Part shown: one piece after another, positions 28,259-37,146 of the stretch
How the letters are laid out: every line of letters begins with the position of its first letter
Numbering within the stretch: position 1 is the first letter of the stretch
Source of the DNA: Flavobacteriales bacterium
Lineage (GTDB): Bacteria > Bacteroidota > Bacteroidia > Flavobacteriales_F > PHOS-HE28
Direction: 5' to 3'
Length of the DNA stretch: 64,000 nucleotides
Assembly: GCA_016704485.1 (NCBI GenBank)
Contig: JADJAA010000002.1
Location: forward strand, 1,240,001-1,304,000
The notes under the pieces: model-generated
What the model saw: only the letters and a program-made list of their open reading frames with translations
The model's database searches: none
What the model was told of the DNA's origin: nothing
Made by a program: the position numbers and the translations under genes

Positions 28259-28726
28259 ATGCAGAACTACCACACCTATTCCGTAAAGGTTGAATGGACC
28301 GGTAATAAAGGCACAGGGACTGATCATTATCGCAGCTACAACCGTGATCATGTGATCCGCATTGAAGGCAAACCGGATATACTGGGCTCGGCCGATCCTA
28401 CTTTCCGTGGAAACCCCGAACGCCACAATCCCGAAGAAATGCTCGTTGCGGCGTTGAGCACTTGCCACATGATGAGTTACCTGCACGTATGTGCGATCGA
28501 TGGCGTAGTCGTTACAGCATACTCTGATCAAGCCACGGGTAGTGTGGAGACTTTTCCTGATGGCAGCGGACGCATGACGGAGGTGATACTGTATCCACGG
28601 GTGACCATTGCGGATGCATCCATGCGCGAACGTGCCAGAGAACTACATCACAAAGCGCACGAATTGTGTTTCATTGCGAACTCGGTGAATTTTGAAGTGC
28701 GTTACGAAGACGATGTGATCGTTTGA
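28259..28726 (+). CDS. OsmC/Ohr family peroxiredoxin-like protein
   Basis: A 155-residue protein of the OsmC family, which reduces organic hydroperoxides using two cysteines. Cys69 in LSTCHMMSYL and Cys137 in HELCFIANSV are at the expected positions. NPEEMLVAALSTCHM is the usual entry to the central helix. The YohC-like sub-type is suggested by GTGTDHYRSYNRDH. It is a single gene between the PNGase F-like gene and dnaE. Confidence 0.92.
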   Translation: MQNYHTYSVKVEWTGNKGTGTDHYRSYNRDHVIRIEGKPDILGSADPTFRGNPERHNPEEMLVAALSTCHMMSYLHVCAIDGVVVTAYSDQATGSVETFPDGSGRMTEVILYPRVTIADASMRERARELHHKAHELCFIANSVNFEVRYEDDVIV

Positions 28727-28949
28727 AACAGCGACCCGGTTGGTTACGGTAACACGAAACACTACAAGAATTTCTTCGAGTAGAACCTGAACGTGATGTC
28801 CATCATACGTAGCTGGAAGACCATTGGTGATCTGCAACTGATCAGTGAGGTGTGATCCACGTACGATCCTTGATCGTGGAAAACTCAACCCCATCTACCC
28901 CACTCTTGTCGGGTAACTTCGTAGCCCTTCCAAGGCCCCCTTCCCGTTC

Positions 28950-31900
28950 ATGAAATTCTCGCACCTCCACGTCCATACGCAGTTCTCACTTTTAGATGGT
29001 GCGGCCAGCATACCGGCGTTGTATCAAAAGGCGGCAGACGATGGGCAACCCGCGTTGGCGATCACGGACCACGGCAACATGTTCGGGGCGTTCAAGTTCG
29101 TGGCAGAAGCCGGGAAGCACAAGAATCCCGATGGTACGCCCAAGGTAAAACCGATCGTCGGTTGTGAGTTCTACGTGGTGAACGATCGCCATAAAAAAGC
29201 CTTTACGCGTGATGATAAGGACAAGCGGTTCCATCAATTATTATTAGCTAAAAATGCCGAGGGCTATAAGAACCTAAGCAAGTTGTGTTCGCTCGGTTAC
29301 ATGGAAGGCTTTTACAGCAAGTACCCACGGATCGACAAAGAATTGGTGGAGAAATATCACGAAGGATTGATCGCTACTACTTGCTGTTTGGGTGCGAGCG
29401 TGCCGCAAGCGATCATGCGCGGTGGCACCGACCTTACGAAGGCCGAAGAAGAATTCAAATGGTGGTTGGACCTGTTCGGCGATGACTATTATGTGGAGAT
29501 CCAGCGGCACGGAATTCCAGAGCAGGAACAGGTGAACGCAGTTCTGGTGCAGTGGGCGCGCAAGTACAATGTGCCCATCATCGCCAGTAACGATAGTCAC
29601 TACGTGGATCAGCAGGATGCAAATGCGCACGATATCCTGTTGTGCATTAACACCGGTGAAAAGCAAAGCACTCCGAAGGCGAATGATGGCGATGATGAAG
29701 TGAGCCAAAAAGGCAAACGCTTTGCATTTTACAACGACGAGTTCTTCTTCAAGACACAAGCGCAAATGGGAAGCGCGTTCAGTGATCTGCCAGAGGCCTT
29801 GGACAACACGAACTTGATCGTGGACAAGGTGGAATTACTGAAGTTGAAAAAAGATATCCTGCTACCGAACTACGAGATCCCAGCGGGTTTCACGGATCAG
29901 GATGAATACCTGAAGCACCTCACCTACGAAGGCGCCATTAAACGTTACCTCGGCGATGGTGTATCGGGCATCGACTCTCTTGACCCGAAGATCAAAGAAC
30001 GGATCGACTTCGAATTGTTCACCATCCGTACGATGGGATTCAGTGGATACTTCCTGATCACTCAGGATTTCATCAACGCCGGCAAAGCCATGGGTGTGTT
30101 GATCGGTCCAGGTCGTGGTAGTGCAGCTGGCAGTGTAGTGGCCTATTGCACGGGTATCACCAACATCGACCCGATCAAGTACGATCTGCTCTTCGAGCGA
30201 TTCCTCAATCCGGATCGTAAGAGCATGCCCGATATCGATACGGACTTCGACGATGAAGGCCGGCAGAAAGTGATCGATTACGTCGTCAACAAATACGGTA
30301 AGAACCAAGTTGCGCAGATCATCACGTATGGCAGCATGGCGGCCAAGAGCAGCATCCGCGATGTGGCCCGTGTTATGGACCTGCCGTTAGGAGAAGCCGA
30401 TCGCTTGGCGAAGTTGGTACCGGAGCGACCAGGAATTGAATTGGGTCGACTGCTCCGTGCTCCCATGGAAGGCGCTGGATCATTGAAACAGCGCGAGAAT
30501 TTGAACAGCGATGAGCTCGCGAACGTGAAACAATTACGTGAGATCCTCGAAAGTGGCGAACCAACTGCGGACGTGCTACGCGATGCCGAAAAGCTGGAAG
30601 GCTCCGTCCGTGGCACGGGTGTACATGCTGCGGGTATCATCATTGCGCCGAGCGATCTAACTGAGATCCTTCCTGTGTGTACATCGAAGGAATCAGATCT
30701 CTTGCTCACCCAATTCGACGGGCGCGTGGTGGAAGATGCAGGGGTCATCAAGATGGACTTCCTTGGTCTGAAAACGCTCACGATCATCCGTGATGCGTTA
30801 CGGATGATCGAAGCCAACCACGGCATCACGATCGACCTCGATAATATTCCATTGGACGATCCGAAAACATTCGGCATCTATCAACGCGCGGAGACCAACG
30901 GCACATTCCAGTTCGAGAGTGCCGGCATGCAGAAGCACCTGCGCGAGCTGAAGGCCGACCATTTCGGGGACCTCATCGCCATGAACGCGCTGTACCGGCC
31001 GGGTCCAATGGAATACATACCAACCTTCATCAAGCGGAAACAGGGGTTGGAGGACATTGTGTACGATCTGCCGGAGATGGAGGAGTTGCTCAAGGAGACC
31101 TACGGTGTAACGGTTTACCAGGAGCAGGTGATGTTGCTCAGTCAGAAGTTGGCGGGCTTCACCAAAGGCGATGCGGACGTGCTGCGCAAAGCCATGGGTA
31201 AAAAGGACCGTGCCACGTTGGATAAGATGAAGGGCAAATTCCTGGAAGGCACAACCGAGCGGGGATTTGATTCTAAAGTTTGCAACAAGATCTGGACGGA
31301 CTGGGAGGCATTTGCACAATATGCCTTCAACAAATCGCACTCCACCTGCTATGCTTTTGTGGCTTACCAAACGGCATGGCTCAAAGCGAACTACGCACCT
31401 GAATTTATGGCGAGCGTGCTTACACATTCACAGAGCAATATCGAAAAGGTCACGTTCTTCATGGAAGAATGCCGCAGCATGGGCATCAAGGTGCTTGGGC
31501 CCGATGTGAATGAAAGCGGCTACCAATTCGCAGTGAACAAAGCAGGTCAGATCCGGTTCGGGCTAGGCGCGGTTAAAGGCGTTGGCGAAGCGGCAGTGGA
31601 TGCCCTCGTTGCCGAACGAAGTGGTGAAAAAGGTCCATATACGAACGTCTTTGATCTGATGCGCCGCGTGAATCTGCGCAGTGCCAACAAGAAAGCGATC
31701 GAGAGTCTTGCTTATGCGGGTGCGTTCGATGAATTGGGCATTCAGCGTGCACATTTCTTTTACACAGCCGGTGAAGGCAAACCGACCTACATGGAAAGTT
31801 TGATCCGTTACGGTCAACAACATCAGGATGGAGTGGAAAGTGCACAGGTAAGCATGTTCGATGCCGTTGGCGATGGATCAGCTTCCATACCGGAACCTAC

Positions 31901-32576
31901 CCTACCCGCCATTGAGCCGTGGAGTGCATTGGAGCAATTGCACTACGAAAAGGAAGTGATCGGGTTCTACCTCAGCGGCCATCCGTTGGATGATCATCGG
32001 CTGGAGATCAAGTACCTGTGTACCGCAAACCTGCTCGATCTAAAAGAACTGGAAAAACTAGCCGGTCGTGATATCACCTTCAGCGGCATCGTCACGAAAG
32101 CAGAACACCGCACGGCCAAGAGCGGCAAGCAATTCGGCATACTCGCCGTGGAGGATCATTTCGGTACGCACGAGTTCATGCTTTTCAGCGAGGACTACCT
32201 CAAATTCAAACTTTACTTGGTACCGGGCACGTTGCTGTTAATGAAAGGCAGAGCAAGCGCACGTACGTGGGGTCGGGATGAAGGCCAAATGGAATTCAAG
32301 CTGACCAGTATCGACCTGTTAAGTGATGCACGCGACAAATACATTACCAGGGTCAATTTGAAGATCGAGGCTGAGCGGATGACCGATGCAATAGCTCAAG
32401 AACTTGGAACCCTATTGAAGGGATCTCCGGGTAAATGCAAAGTGAATCTGCACGTAATGAGCAAGTACGAAAATATCGCCATTGATGCGCCCAGCAAGAG
32501 TTTGACCGTTACCGTAACGGAGGAATTGGTGCGAGGGTTGGATGGGATCACAGAGGTTGAGTGGGGATTGAATTGA
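28950..32576 (+). CDS. dnaE: DNA polymerase III alpha subunit
   Basis: The main replicative polymerase, 1208 residues. The PHP domain starts FSHLHVHTQFSLLDGAASI. The palm has GPGRGSAAGSVVAYC and the catalytic PDIDTDFDDEGR (about 427-438). The finger region follows, then a helix-hairpin-helix part and an OB fold near 1040-1130 (ITFSGIVTKAEHRTAKSGKQ). The last 70 residues are repeated almost exactly at 33262-33473. A possible promoter box TAACTTCG lies about 30 bases upstream. All frames are intact. Confidence 0.98.
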   Translation: MKFSHLHVHTQFSLLDGAASIPALYQKAADDGQPALAITDHGNMFGAFKFVAEAGKHKNPDGTPKVKPIVGCEFYVVNDRHKKAFTRDDKDKRFHQLLLAKNAEGYKNLSKLCSLGYMEGFYSKYPRIDKELVEKYHEGLIATTCCLGASVPQAIMRGGTDLTKAEEEFKWWLDLFGDDYYVEIQRHGIPEQEQVNAVLVQWARKYNVPIIASNDSHYVDQQDANAHDILLCINTGEKQSTPKANDGDDEVSQKGKRFAFYNDEFFFKTQAQMGSAFSDLPEALDNTNLIVDKVELLKLKKDILLPNYEIPAGFTDQDEYLKHLTYEGAIKRYLGDGVSGIDSLDPKIKERIDFELFTIRTMGFSGYFLITQDFINAGKAMGVLIGPGRGSAAGSVVAYCTGITNIDPIKYDLLFERFLNPDRKSMPDIDTDFDDEGRQKVIDYVVNKYGKNQVAQIITYGSMAAKSSIRDVARVMDLPLGEADRLAKLVPERPGIELGRLLRAPMEGAGSLKQRENLNSDELANVKQLREILESGEPTADVLRDAEKLEGSVRGTGVHAAGIIIAPSDLTEILPVCTSKESDLLLTQFDGRVVEDAGVIKMDFLGLKTLTIIRDALRMIEANHGITIDLDNIPLDDPKTFGIYQRAETNGTFQFESAGMQKHLRELKADHFGDLIAMNALYRPGPMEYIPTFIKRKQGLEDIVYDLPEMEELLKETYGVTVYQEQVMLLSQKLAGFTKGDADVLRKAMGKKDRATLDKMKGKFLEGTTERGFDSKVCNKIWTDWEAFAQYAFNKSHSTCYAFVAYQTAWLKANYAPEFMASVLTHSQSNIEKVTFFMEECRSMGIKVLGPDVNESGYQFAVNKAGQIRFGLGAVKGVGEAAVDALVAERSGEKGPYTNVFDLMRRVNLRSANKKAIESLAYAGAFDELGIQRAHFFYTAGEGKPTYMESLIRYGQQHQDGVESAQVSMFDAVGDGSASIPEPTLPAIEPWSALEQLHYEKEVIGFYLSGHPLDDHRLEIKYLCTANLLDLKELEKLAGRDITFSGIVTKAEHRTAKSGKQFGILAVEDHFGTHEFMLFSEDYLKFKLYLVPGTLLLMKGRASARTWGRDEGQMEFKLTSIDLLSDARDKYITRVNLKIEAERMTDAIAQELGTLLKGSPGKCKVNLHVMSKYENIAIDAPSKSLTVTVTEELVRGLDGITEVEWGLN
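32365..32576 (+). repeat. Direct repeat, copy 1: 3' end of dnaE
   Basis: The final 212 bases of dnaE. About 18 differences separate it from copy 2 at 33262-33473 by eye, roughly 91 percent identity. Homology stops at or near the stop codon on the right. Confidence 0.93.
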
Positions 32577-32660
32577 GGGTCCGCAATTCCTATATTTGGT
32601 GAAAGCCAAAGACGGTTCAGAAGCGTTCGGGAACATCAATTCCTAGCAGCAACTATTTTG

Positions 32661-32969
32661 CTACATACCGAAATAGCTTTCCAGATCCATCACGCTGTGA
32701 GGAACACCGATAATATCGATGGTCTGTTCCGTGATCATGTAGAAGATCACATGCTTGCCTTGGTTGAACGAATAATACCCTTCTTTTATCTCTGGTCTAT
32801 GACGGCCGTCGTAGCAATTCTTGGCTAGTGCCTGGATCCGTTCGTATAGTTCGCCTAGGTATTTGTCTCGTTGGTTGATACCCAAAAGTTCCTCGGTATA
32901 CCTCGCGATAGCAAGTAGGTCGGAATCTGCGTTCTCGGTGATCCGATATGAACGCTCCCGCGTTTTCAT
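32661..32969 (-). CDS. RelE/ParE-type toxin
   Basis: A 102-residue protein of the ParE/RelE fold. It has YRITENADSDLLAIARYTEE, the first two helices with the usual DL pair, then GRHRPEIKEGYYSFNQGKHVIFYMI, in which the strand with Arg and the final strands match ParE (poisoning DNA gyrase) better than RelE. The sub-type is inferred. Its start codon overlaps the antitoxin stop by ATGA, the standard layout with antitoxin first. Confidence 0.9.
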   Translation of the reverse strand: MKTRERSYRITENADSDLLAIARYTEELLGINQRDKYLGELYERIQALAKNCYDGRHRPEIKEGYYSFNQGKHVIFYMITEQTIDIIGVPHSVMDLESYFGM

Positions 32970-33205
32970 TTCGAACGGCCCAACAAACCCTTTAACGAAC
33001 TATCCTTCACGAATTTTCCGTTCTTGGCATCACTCTCTCCTTGCGCCAAATGACCGCGCAGGGCATTCAACTTTTTGTCGTGATCCTCCATAGCACGCAA
33101 CGCCTCACGCACAACCTCGCTTACTGAGCCGTACCTCCCGGATCTGATCTTCGTTTGGATATATTTCTCCCAATGACTGCCTAAACTCAAGCTTGTTGAT
33201 GCCAT
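32966..33205 (-). CDS. ParD-type antitoxin (ribbon-helix-helix)
   Basis: A 79-residue protein. The N-terminal ribbon-helix-helix (TSLSLGSHWEKYIQTKIRSG, then YGSVSEVVREALRAM) matches ParD/CopG antitoxins; the tail is the toxin-binding part. Upstream is a 56-base gap, then the second copy of the dnaE end on the opposite strand. It likely represses its own promoter with the toxin. Confidence 0.9.
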   Translation of the reverse strand: MASTSLSLGSHWEKYIQTKIRSGRYGSVSEVVREALRAMEDHDKKLNALRGHLAQGESDAKNGKFVKDSSLKGLLGRSK

Positions 33206-33261
33206 GGTATTCTAATTCTGGTTTGCTCAAAACTACGCAAAATGAATATACACCTAAGCAG

Positions 33262-33473
33262 TCGAGGCTAAGCGGATGACTGATGCAATAGCTCAAGAAC
33301 TTGGAACCCTATTGAAGGGTTCACCAGAAAAATGCAAAGTGAATCTACAGTTGGTGAGCAAGCACGAAAATATCGCCATTGATGCGCCCAGCAAGAGTTT
33401 GACCGTTACCGTAACGGAGGAATTGGTGCGGGGGTTGGATGGTATAACGGAGGTTGAGTGGGGATTGAACTGA
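33262..33473 (+). repeat. Direct repeat, copy 2: detached dnaE 3' end
   Basis: Encodes MTDAIAQELGTLLKGSP and the rest of the dnaE C terminus to GLN and stop, with the frame intact. It has no upstream coding part. Differences cluster in two short spots, and many others are silent. Confidence 0.93.
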
Positions 33474-33520
33474 CAGTATGGCAAGGTACTTTCCATGGCA
33501 AGGATCTTGTCAGGGGGGTG

Positions 33521-33529
33521 TACCTTTGC
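33521..33529 (+). promoter_or_regulatory. -7 promoter element of trxA
   Basis: TACCTTTGC, a full match to TAnnTTTG, about 117 bases before the trxA start. No -33 TTTG is seen at 19 bases. The long leader has no ORF that I support. Confidence 0.5.
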
Positions 33530-33646
33530 CGACACCAAGGCGATGAAAACTAATTGAGGTTGTAGGCTCTATTGAAGCAGAGTGCATCACCTTTACACGA
33601 TTGAATCAAAACCAACCAGGAGTAAATACCGCTCTAAACACAGAAC

Positions 33647-33967
33647 ATGGCACTCGAATTCACAGATAGCAACTTTGAAGAACTCGCATTGAAAAGCGAC
33701 AAGCCCGTACTCGTAGACTTTTGGGCTGAATGGTGTGGCCCTTGCCGCATGGTAGGTCCAGTAGTAGAGGAACTTGCAAAGGAGTACGAAGGCAAAGCCG
33801 TAGTTGGCAAAGTAAACGTTGACAATAACCCACAGACCGCGATGAAGTATGGCATCCGTAGCATCCCTACCATCCTGTTCCTGAAGAACGGAGAAGTTGT
33901 AGACCGCAGCGTGGGTGCTGTGCCCAAAGCGCAACTGGCTGGTAAGCTGGACGGGCAATTGGCGTAA
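33647..33967 (+). CDS. trxA: Thioredoxin
   Basis: A 106-residue cytosolic dithiol carrier. The active site is WCGPC (Cys30, Cys33) in VLVDFWAEWCGPCRMVGP. The cis-Pro motif SIPTILF and the C-terminal helix complete the fold. Length is standard. A strong terminator follows 25 bases after the stop codon, so it is a single-gene unit. Confidence 0.98.
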   Translation: MALEFTDSNFEELALKSDKPVLVDFWAEWCGPCRMVGPVVEELAKEYEGKAVVGKVNVDNNPQTAMKYGIRSIPTILFLKNGEVVDRSVGAVPKAQLAGKLDGQLA

Positions 33968-33992
33968 GACTTCCTTGAAATTCTAAACAGAG

Positions 33993-34026
33993 CGGACCCT
34001 GTCTTTTGGCAGGGTCCGTTTTTTTT
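33993..34026 (+). terminator. Rho-independent terminator of trxA
   Basis: CGGACCCTG pairs with CAGGGTCCG around an 8-base loop, followed by eight T. Confidence 0.95.
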
Positions 34027-34040
34027 GGCGGAGAATTAGT

Positions 34041-34165
34041 TCAAGGGAACTGCACCGCTCTTGTATTGGTAGGGTTCACTCCACCACTGTTCAGAAGAAA
34101 GGGATCACGGTCATTGCCTTATCTTGTGTATATGATCTTGCTATTCATATCTACGCGTAGATCCT
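34041..34165 (-). pseudogene. Remnant of an M36 protease-like C terminus
   Basis: On the minus strand it reads VDMNSKIIYT, then a stop, then GNDRDPFLL and GGVNPTNTRAVQFP. This matches the last 40 residues of the M36 protease at 37147 (VNMNGQIKYTG, GNDRDPILL, GGVNPTTIRAAQFP). Only the end survives, and it carries a stop. It lies right after the trxA terminator. Confidence 0.8.
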
Positions 34166-34215
34166 TTCCGTCTACATTCAATACCTTTCGGCTTATCAAT
34201 AAAACAGCACTGAAC

Positions 34216-35364
34216 ATGACAGAGAAGAATCAATCTGTAAACGGAATGCACCTCTTGCTTTGTCTTTCCGTGCTTTCTAGCTCTGTCTTGGCGCAGGACT
34301 GCGACCCATTGTTAACGCTGGGTTCCATCGCTGATCCTGGTGCATACACTGTTGCGACGCTTACTGAGTCTGATGGCATAAGAAATGGCCCGGACTATTC
34401 AGGGGCTACCATCTACTACCCTACTAACGCAACACCTCCTTTCGCTAGTATTGCCATTGTTCCTGGATACGTGTCGCCGCAATCGTCGATCCAAGCTTGG
34501 GGGCCTTTCTTGGCTTCGCATGGCATTGTGGTCATGACCATTGGTACCAATAGCCTCTTTGATGATCCGTATGCCAGAAAAGATGCGCTCTTGGATGCCA
34601 TCGTTACGATTGCTGGAGAGCACACCCGACCGGCTTCTCCGCTTCTGGGCAATATGGACCTCGATAGAATTGCCGTTAGTGGTTGGTCCATGGGTGGTGG
34701 TGGTGCGCAACTTGCCGCTGCCGCAAACCCAACTTTAAAGGCCGTTGTTGCACTGTGCCCGTGGTTAGATGGCCAGACCACCGCTGCTGATCTTAATCAC
34801 CCGGTTCCGGTTTTGATCTTCAGTGCGGAGCTGGATGCCATTGCTCCTCCAGCATCCAATGCCGATATTCATTACGGTTACACACCCGAAACAACGGACA
34901 AATTATTATTCGAAATAGACAATGCAGGACATACCGTAGCCAACAGTCCGACAGGAGGAGAAGGTCAAGTAGGCCAGATCGCGCTGTCCTGGTTAAAGCA
35001 ATACTTGATCGGTGACGATTGCTATTGTCCATTACGGATCGATACGCCTTCGACAGCATCTTCCTACATGACCAATGTTACATGCCCAGCGATCTCTACA
35101 GCTACGGATGACCCTACAGCTACAAGTGCCATTTCATACCGGGTGTACCCTACTCCTTGCCACGAAAGTCTCTACCTCGAAGTTGCGCATTTCAGTGACC
35201 GAATGACGTACGAAGCGTTTTCGGTTACCGGTGCAAAAGTCTCACGTGGGCGTGTTACGGGGCAAACAACAACCATTGATGTTCAAGCCCTACCCTCCGG
35301 AGCGTACCTGATGAATGTGATCACGCCACAGACTTCAGAACAGATCAAGTTCATTGTGCAATAA
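34216..35364 (+). CDS. T9SS-exported polyester hydrolase (PETase/cutinase-like)
   Basis: A 382-residue protein: signal peptide ending VLAQ, an alpha/beta hydrolase domain (about 30-267) and a type A sorting domain. It follows Ideonella PETase and cutinases closely: YSGATIYYPTN, AIVPGYVSPQSS (Tyr85 as oxyanion residue), WGPFLASHG, GWSMGGGG (Trp157, nucleophile Ser158), CPW (Trp183), ELDAIAP (Asp207) and AGHTVANSP (His239). The extra disulfide next to the PETase active site is absent, since Ala and Val take those places. Likely substrates are polyesters or short esters. The ATG at 34216 starts near the signal peptide; 34246 is also possible. Confidence 0.9.
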   Translation: MTEKNQSVNGMHLLLCLSVLSSSVLAQDCDPLLTLGSIADPGAYTVATLTESDGIRNGPDYSGATIYYPTNATPPFASIAIVPGYVSPQSSIQAWGPFLASHGIVVMTIGTNSLFDDPYARKDALLDAIVTIAGEHTRPASPLLGNMDLDRIAVSGWSMGGGGAQLAAAANPTLKAVVALCPWLDGQTTAADLNHPVPVLIFSAELDAIAPPASNADIHYGYTPETTDKLLFEIDNAGHTVANSPTGGEGQVGQIALSWLKQYLIGDDCYCPLRIDTPSTASSYMTNVTCPAISTATDDPTATSAISYRVYPTPCHESLYLEVAHFSDRMTYEAFSVTGAKVSRGRVTGQTTTIDVQALPSGAYLMNVITPQTSEQIKFIVQ

Positions 35365-35386
35365 ACTACCTACCGATTTGTCGTGA

Positions 35387-36961
35387 ATGAAAGTGGATTA
35401 CGACTATGTCATCATCGGAAGTGGATTTGGAGGTTCGGTAAGTGCCTTGCGGCTGTCACAAAAAGGCTATAAGGTCCTGGTGGTTGAAAAAGGAAAATGG
35501 TACACCGCAAAAGACTTTCCAAAGACCAATTGGAATTTCAGAAAATGGCTCTGGCTGCCGAGAATACGCTTCTTCGGTATCATGAAGCTAACCATCTTCA
35601 GGCATATTGCCGTACTCTCTGGCACGGGCGTAGGTGGAGGATCGTTGGTCTATGCCAACACGTTACCCATTCCAAAAACCACCTTCTTCAAAACAGGAAG
35701 TTGGAGCACCCTGCACGACTGGGAAAAAGAACTGGCACCCTATTACAAGTTGGCATTGAAAATGCTTGGCGCGGCCAAAACACCCAAGTTGTTCGATGGA
35801 GATATTGCGCTCAAAAATGTAGCCAAAAAATTGGGTCTGGATGATAAGTTCGACGCAACCAACGTAGCCGTTTATTTCGGAGAAGAGAACGTCACCGTGG
35901 CGGATCCCTATTTTGATGGCCAAGGCCCGGAAAGAACCGGTTGCAACTACTGCGGAGCATGCATGACCGGGTGCAGAAACAATTCCAAGAATACGTTGGA
36001 TAAGAACTACTTGCACTTGGCTCAACAACACGGAGTAGAAATACTGGCCGAAAACGAAGTATACGATGTGCGCCCGATCAAGGATGCAGCTGGAACCAAT
36101 GGTTATGGGATCGCGCTAAAGACCAGCACGAAATTGATCACCAAGCGCAAGAAGATCACCAGTAAAGGCGTGATCTTTTCAGGAGGCGTTTTGGGAACGG
36201 TTAAACTTCTGCTCAAGTTGAAGAAGACATCGTTGCCGAACATCTCTGATAGACTGGGCCAAGACATACGGACCAATAATGAAACCCTGGTGAGTGTTTC
36301 GAGCCTTGAAAAAGACACCAACTACTCGAAAGGTGTGGCGATCGGAAGCATTTTGGATACCGATGAAAATAGCCACCTGGAAGTAGTTCGATACGCTGAA
36401 GGTTCCAACGCCTGGAAACTCGTGCATATACCCTACGCTACGGGCAATAATGGATTCACGCGGCTGTTCAAGGTACTCGTGGCTTTAGTGCGATCACCGA
36501 TCAGGTATTTAAAGATCTATTTCGTGAACAGATGGGCGAAGAAAACCGTGGTTCTCCTGTTCATGCAAACTTTGGATAGCACGCTTCGGTTCAAGCGGAA
36601 CATATTCGGGTTGATGAGTTCAACGGTCAGTACCGGCAAAAAACCCACACCATTTATAGCTGAGTCCGTGAAGTTGATCAAGGAATACAGCAAAGCAGTG
36701 AATGGCGTGAGCACCTCATTTGCGTTGGAAACAATTGCAGGGATACCCTCAACAGCACATATCCTAGGCGGTGCAGTAATGGGTGAAGACGCAACAAAAG
36801 GAGTGATCGACAAAGACAATAAGATCTTTGGCTATGCCGATCTCTATGTAATCGATGGTTCCATGATCTCCGCTAACCCAGGAGTGAACCCAGCCCTTTC
36901 GATAACGGCCATTGCAGAGCGGGCAATGGATCAAATACGGGCTAAGAAGGAGTTGGTTTAG
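35387..36961 (+). CDS. GMC-family FAD oxidoreductase (cholesterol oxidase-like)
   Basis: A 524-residue flavoprotein. The FAD-binding start is YDYVIIGSGFGGSVSALRLS, followed by GTGVGGGSLVYANTLP, a GMC signature. A Cys-rich motif GCNYCGACMTGCRNNSKNTL lies near 190, as in a sub-group of cholesterol oxidase-like proteins. The C terminus has HILGGAVMG and the closing ISANPGVNPALSITAIAERA. It oxidises an alcohol or sterol-like substrate that cannot be named. It lies 22 bases after the polyester hydrolase on the same strand. Confidence 0.9.
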   Translation: MKVDYDYVIIGSGFGGSVSALRLSQKGYKVLVVEKGKWYTAKDFPKTNWNFRKWLWLPRIRFFGIMKLTIFRHIAVLSGTGVGGGSLVYANTLPIPKTTFFKTGSWSTLHDWEKELAPYYKLALKMLGAAKTPKLFDGDIALKNVAKKLGLDDKFDATNVAVYFGEENVTVADPYFDGQGPERTGCNYCGACMTGCRNNSKNTLDKNYLHLAQQHGVEILAENEVYDVRPIKDAAGTNGYGIALKTSTKLITKRKKITSKGVIFSGGVLGTVKLLLKLKKTSLPNISDRLGQDIRTNNETLVSVSSLEKDTNYSKGVAIGSILDTDENSHLEVVRYAEGSNAWKLVHIPYATGNNGFTRLFKVLVALVRSPIRYLKIYFVNRWAKKTVVLLFMQTLDSTLRFKRNIFGLMSSTVSTGKKPTPFIAESVKLIKEYSKAVNGVSTSFALETIAGIPSTAHILGGAVMGEDATKGVIDKDNKIFGYADLYVIDGSMISANPGVNPALSITAIAERAMDQIRAKKELV

Positions 36962-37146
36962 TTTGGTGCAGTGGCTTGAAAACTAGTGCGGTTTTCACCT
37001 CCGTTAGCTACCATGCTCTTGCTTAGATCAAGAACTCGTAAGTTGCTATATTTGAGGACAGCCTACTGGATACCAGACACTTGATCAAGGACCAGATATA
37101 GTACTATATGATCTTGGTGATCATATCCAATCGTTAGAACCACCAC

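Noticed and set aside
32661..33473. Idea that the pair plus dnaE tail forms an integron-like cassette
   Set aside because: No attC-like folded site or integrase is visible; only the direct repeats are supported.
34006..34215. 70-codon upstream extension of the polyester hydrolase frame
   Set aside because: It starts inside the trxA terminator and crosses the M36 remnant; the signal peptide begins after 34216.
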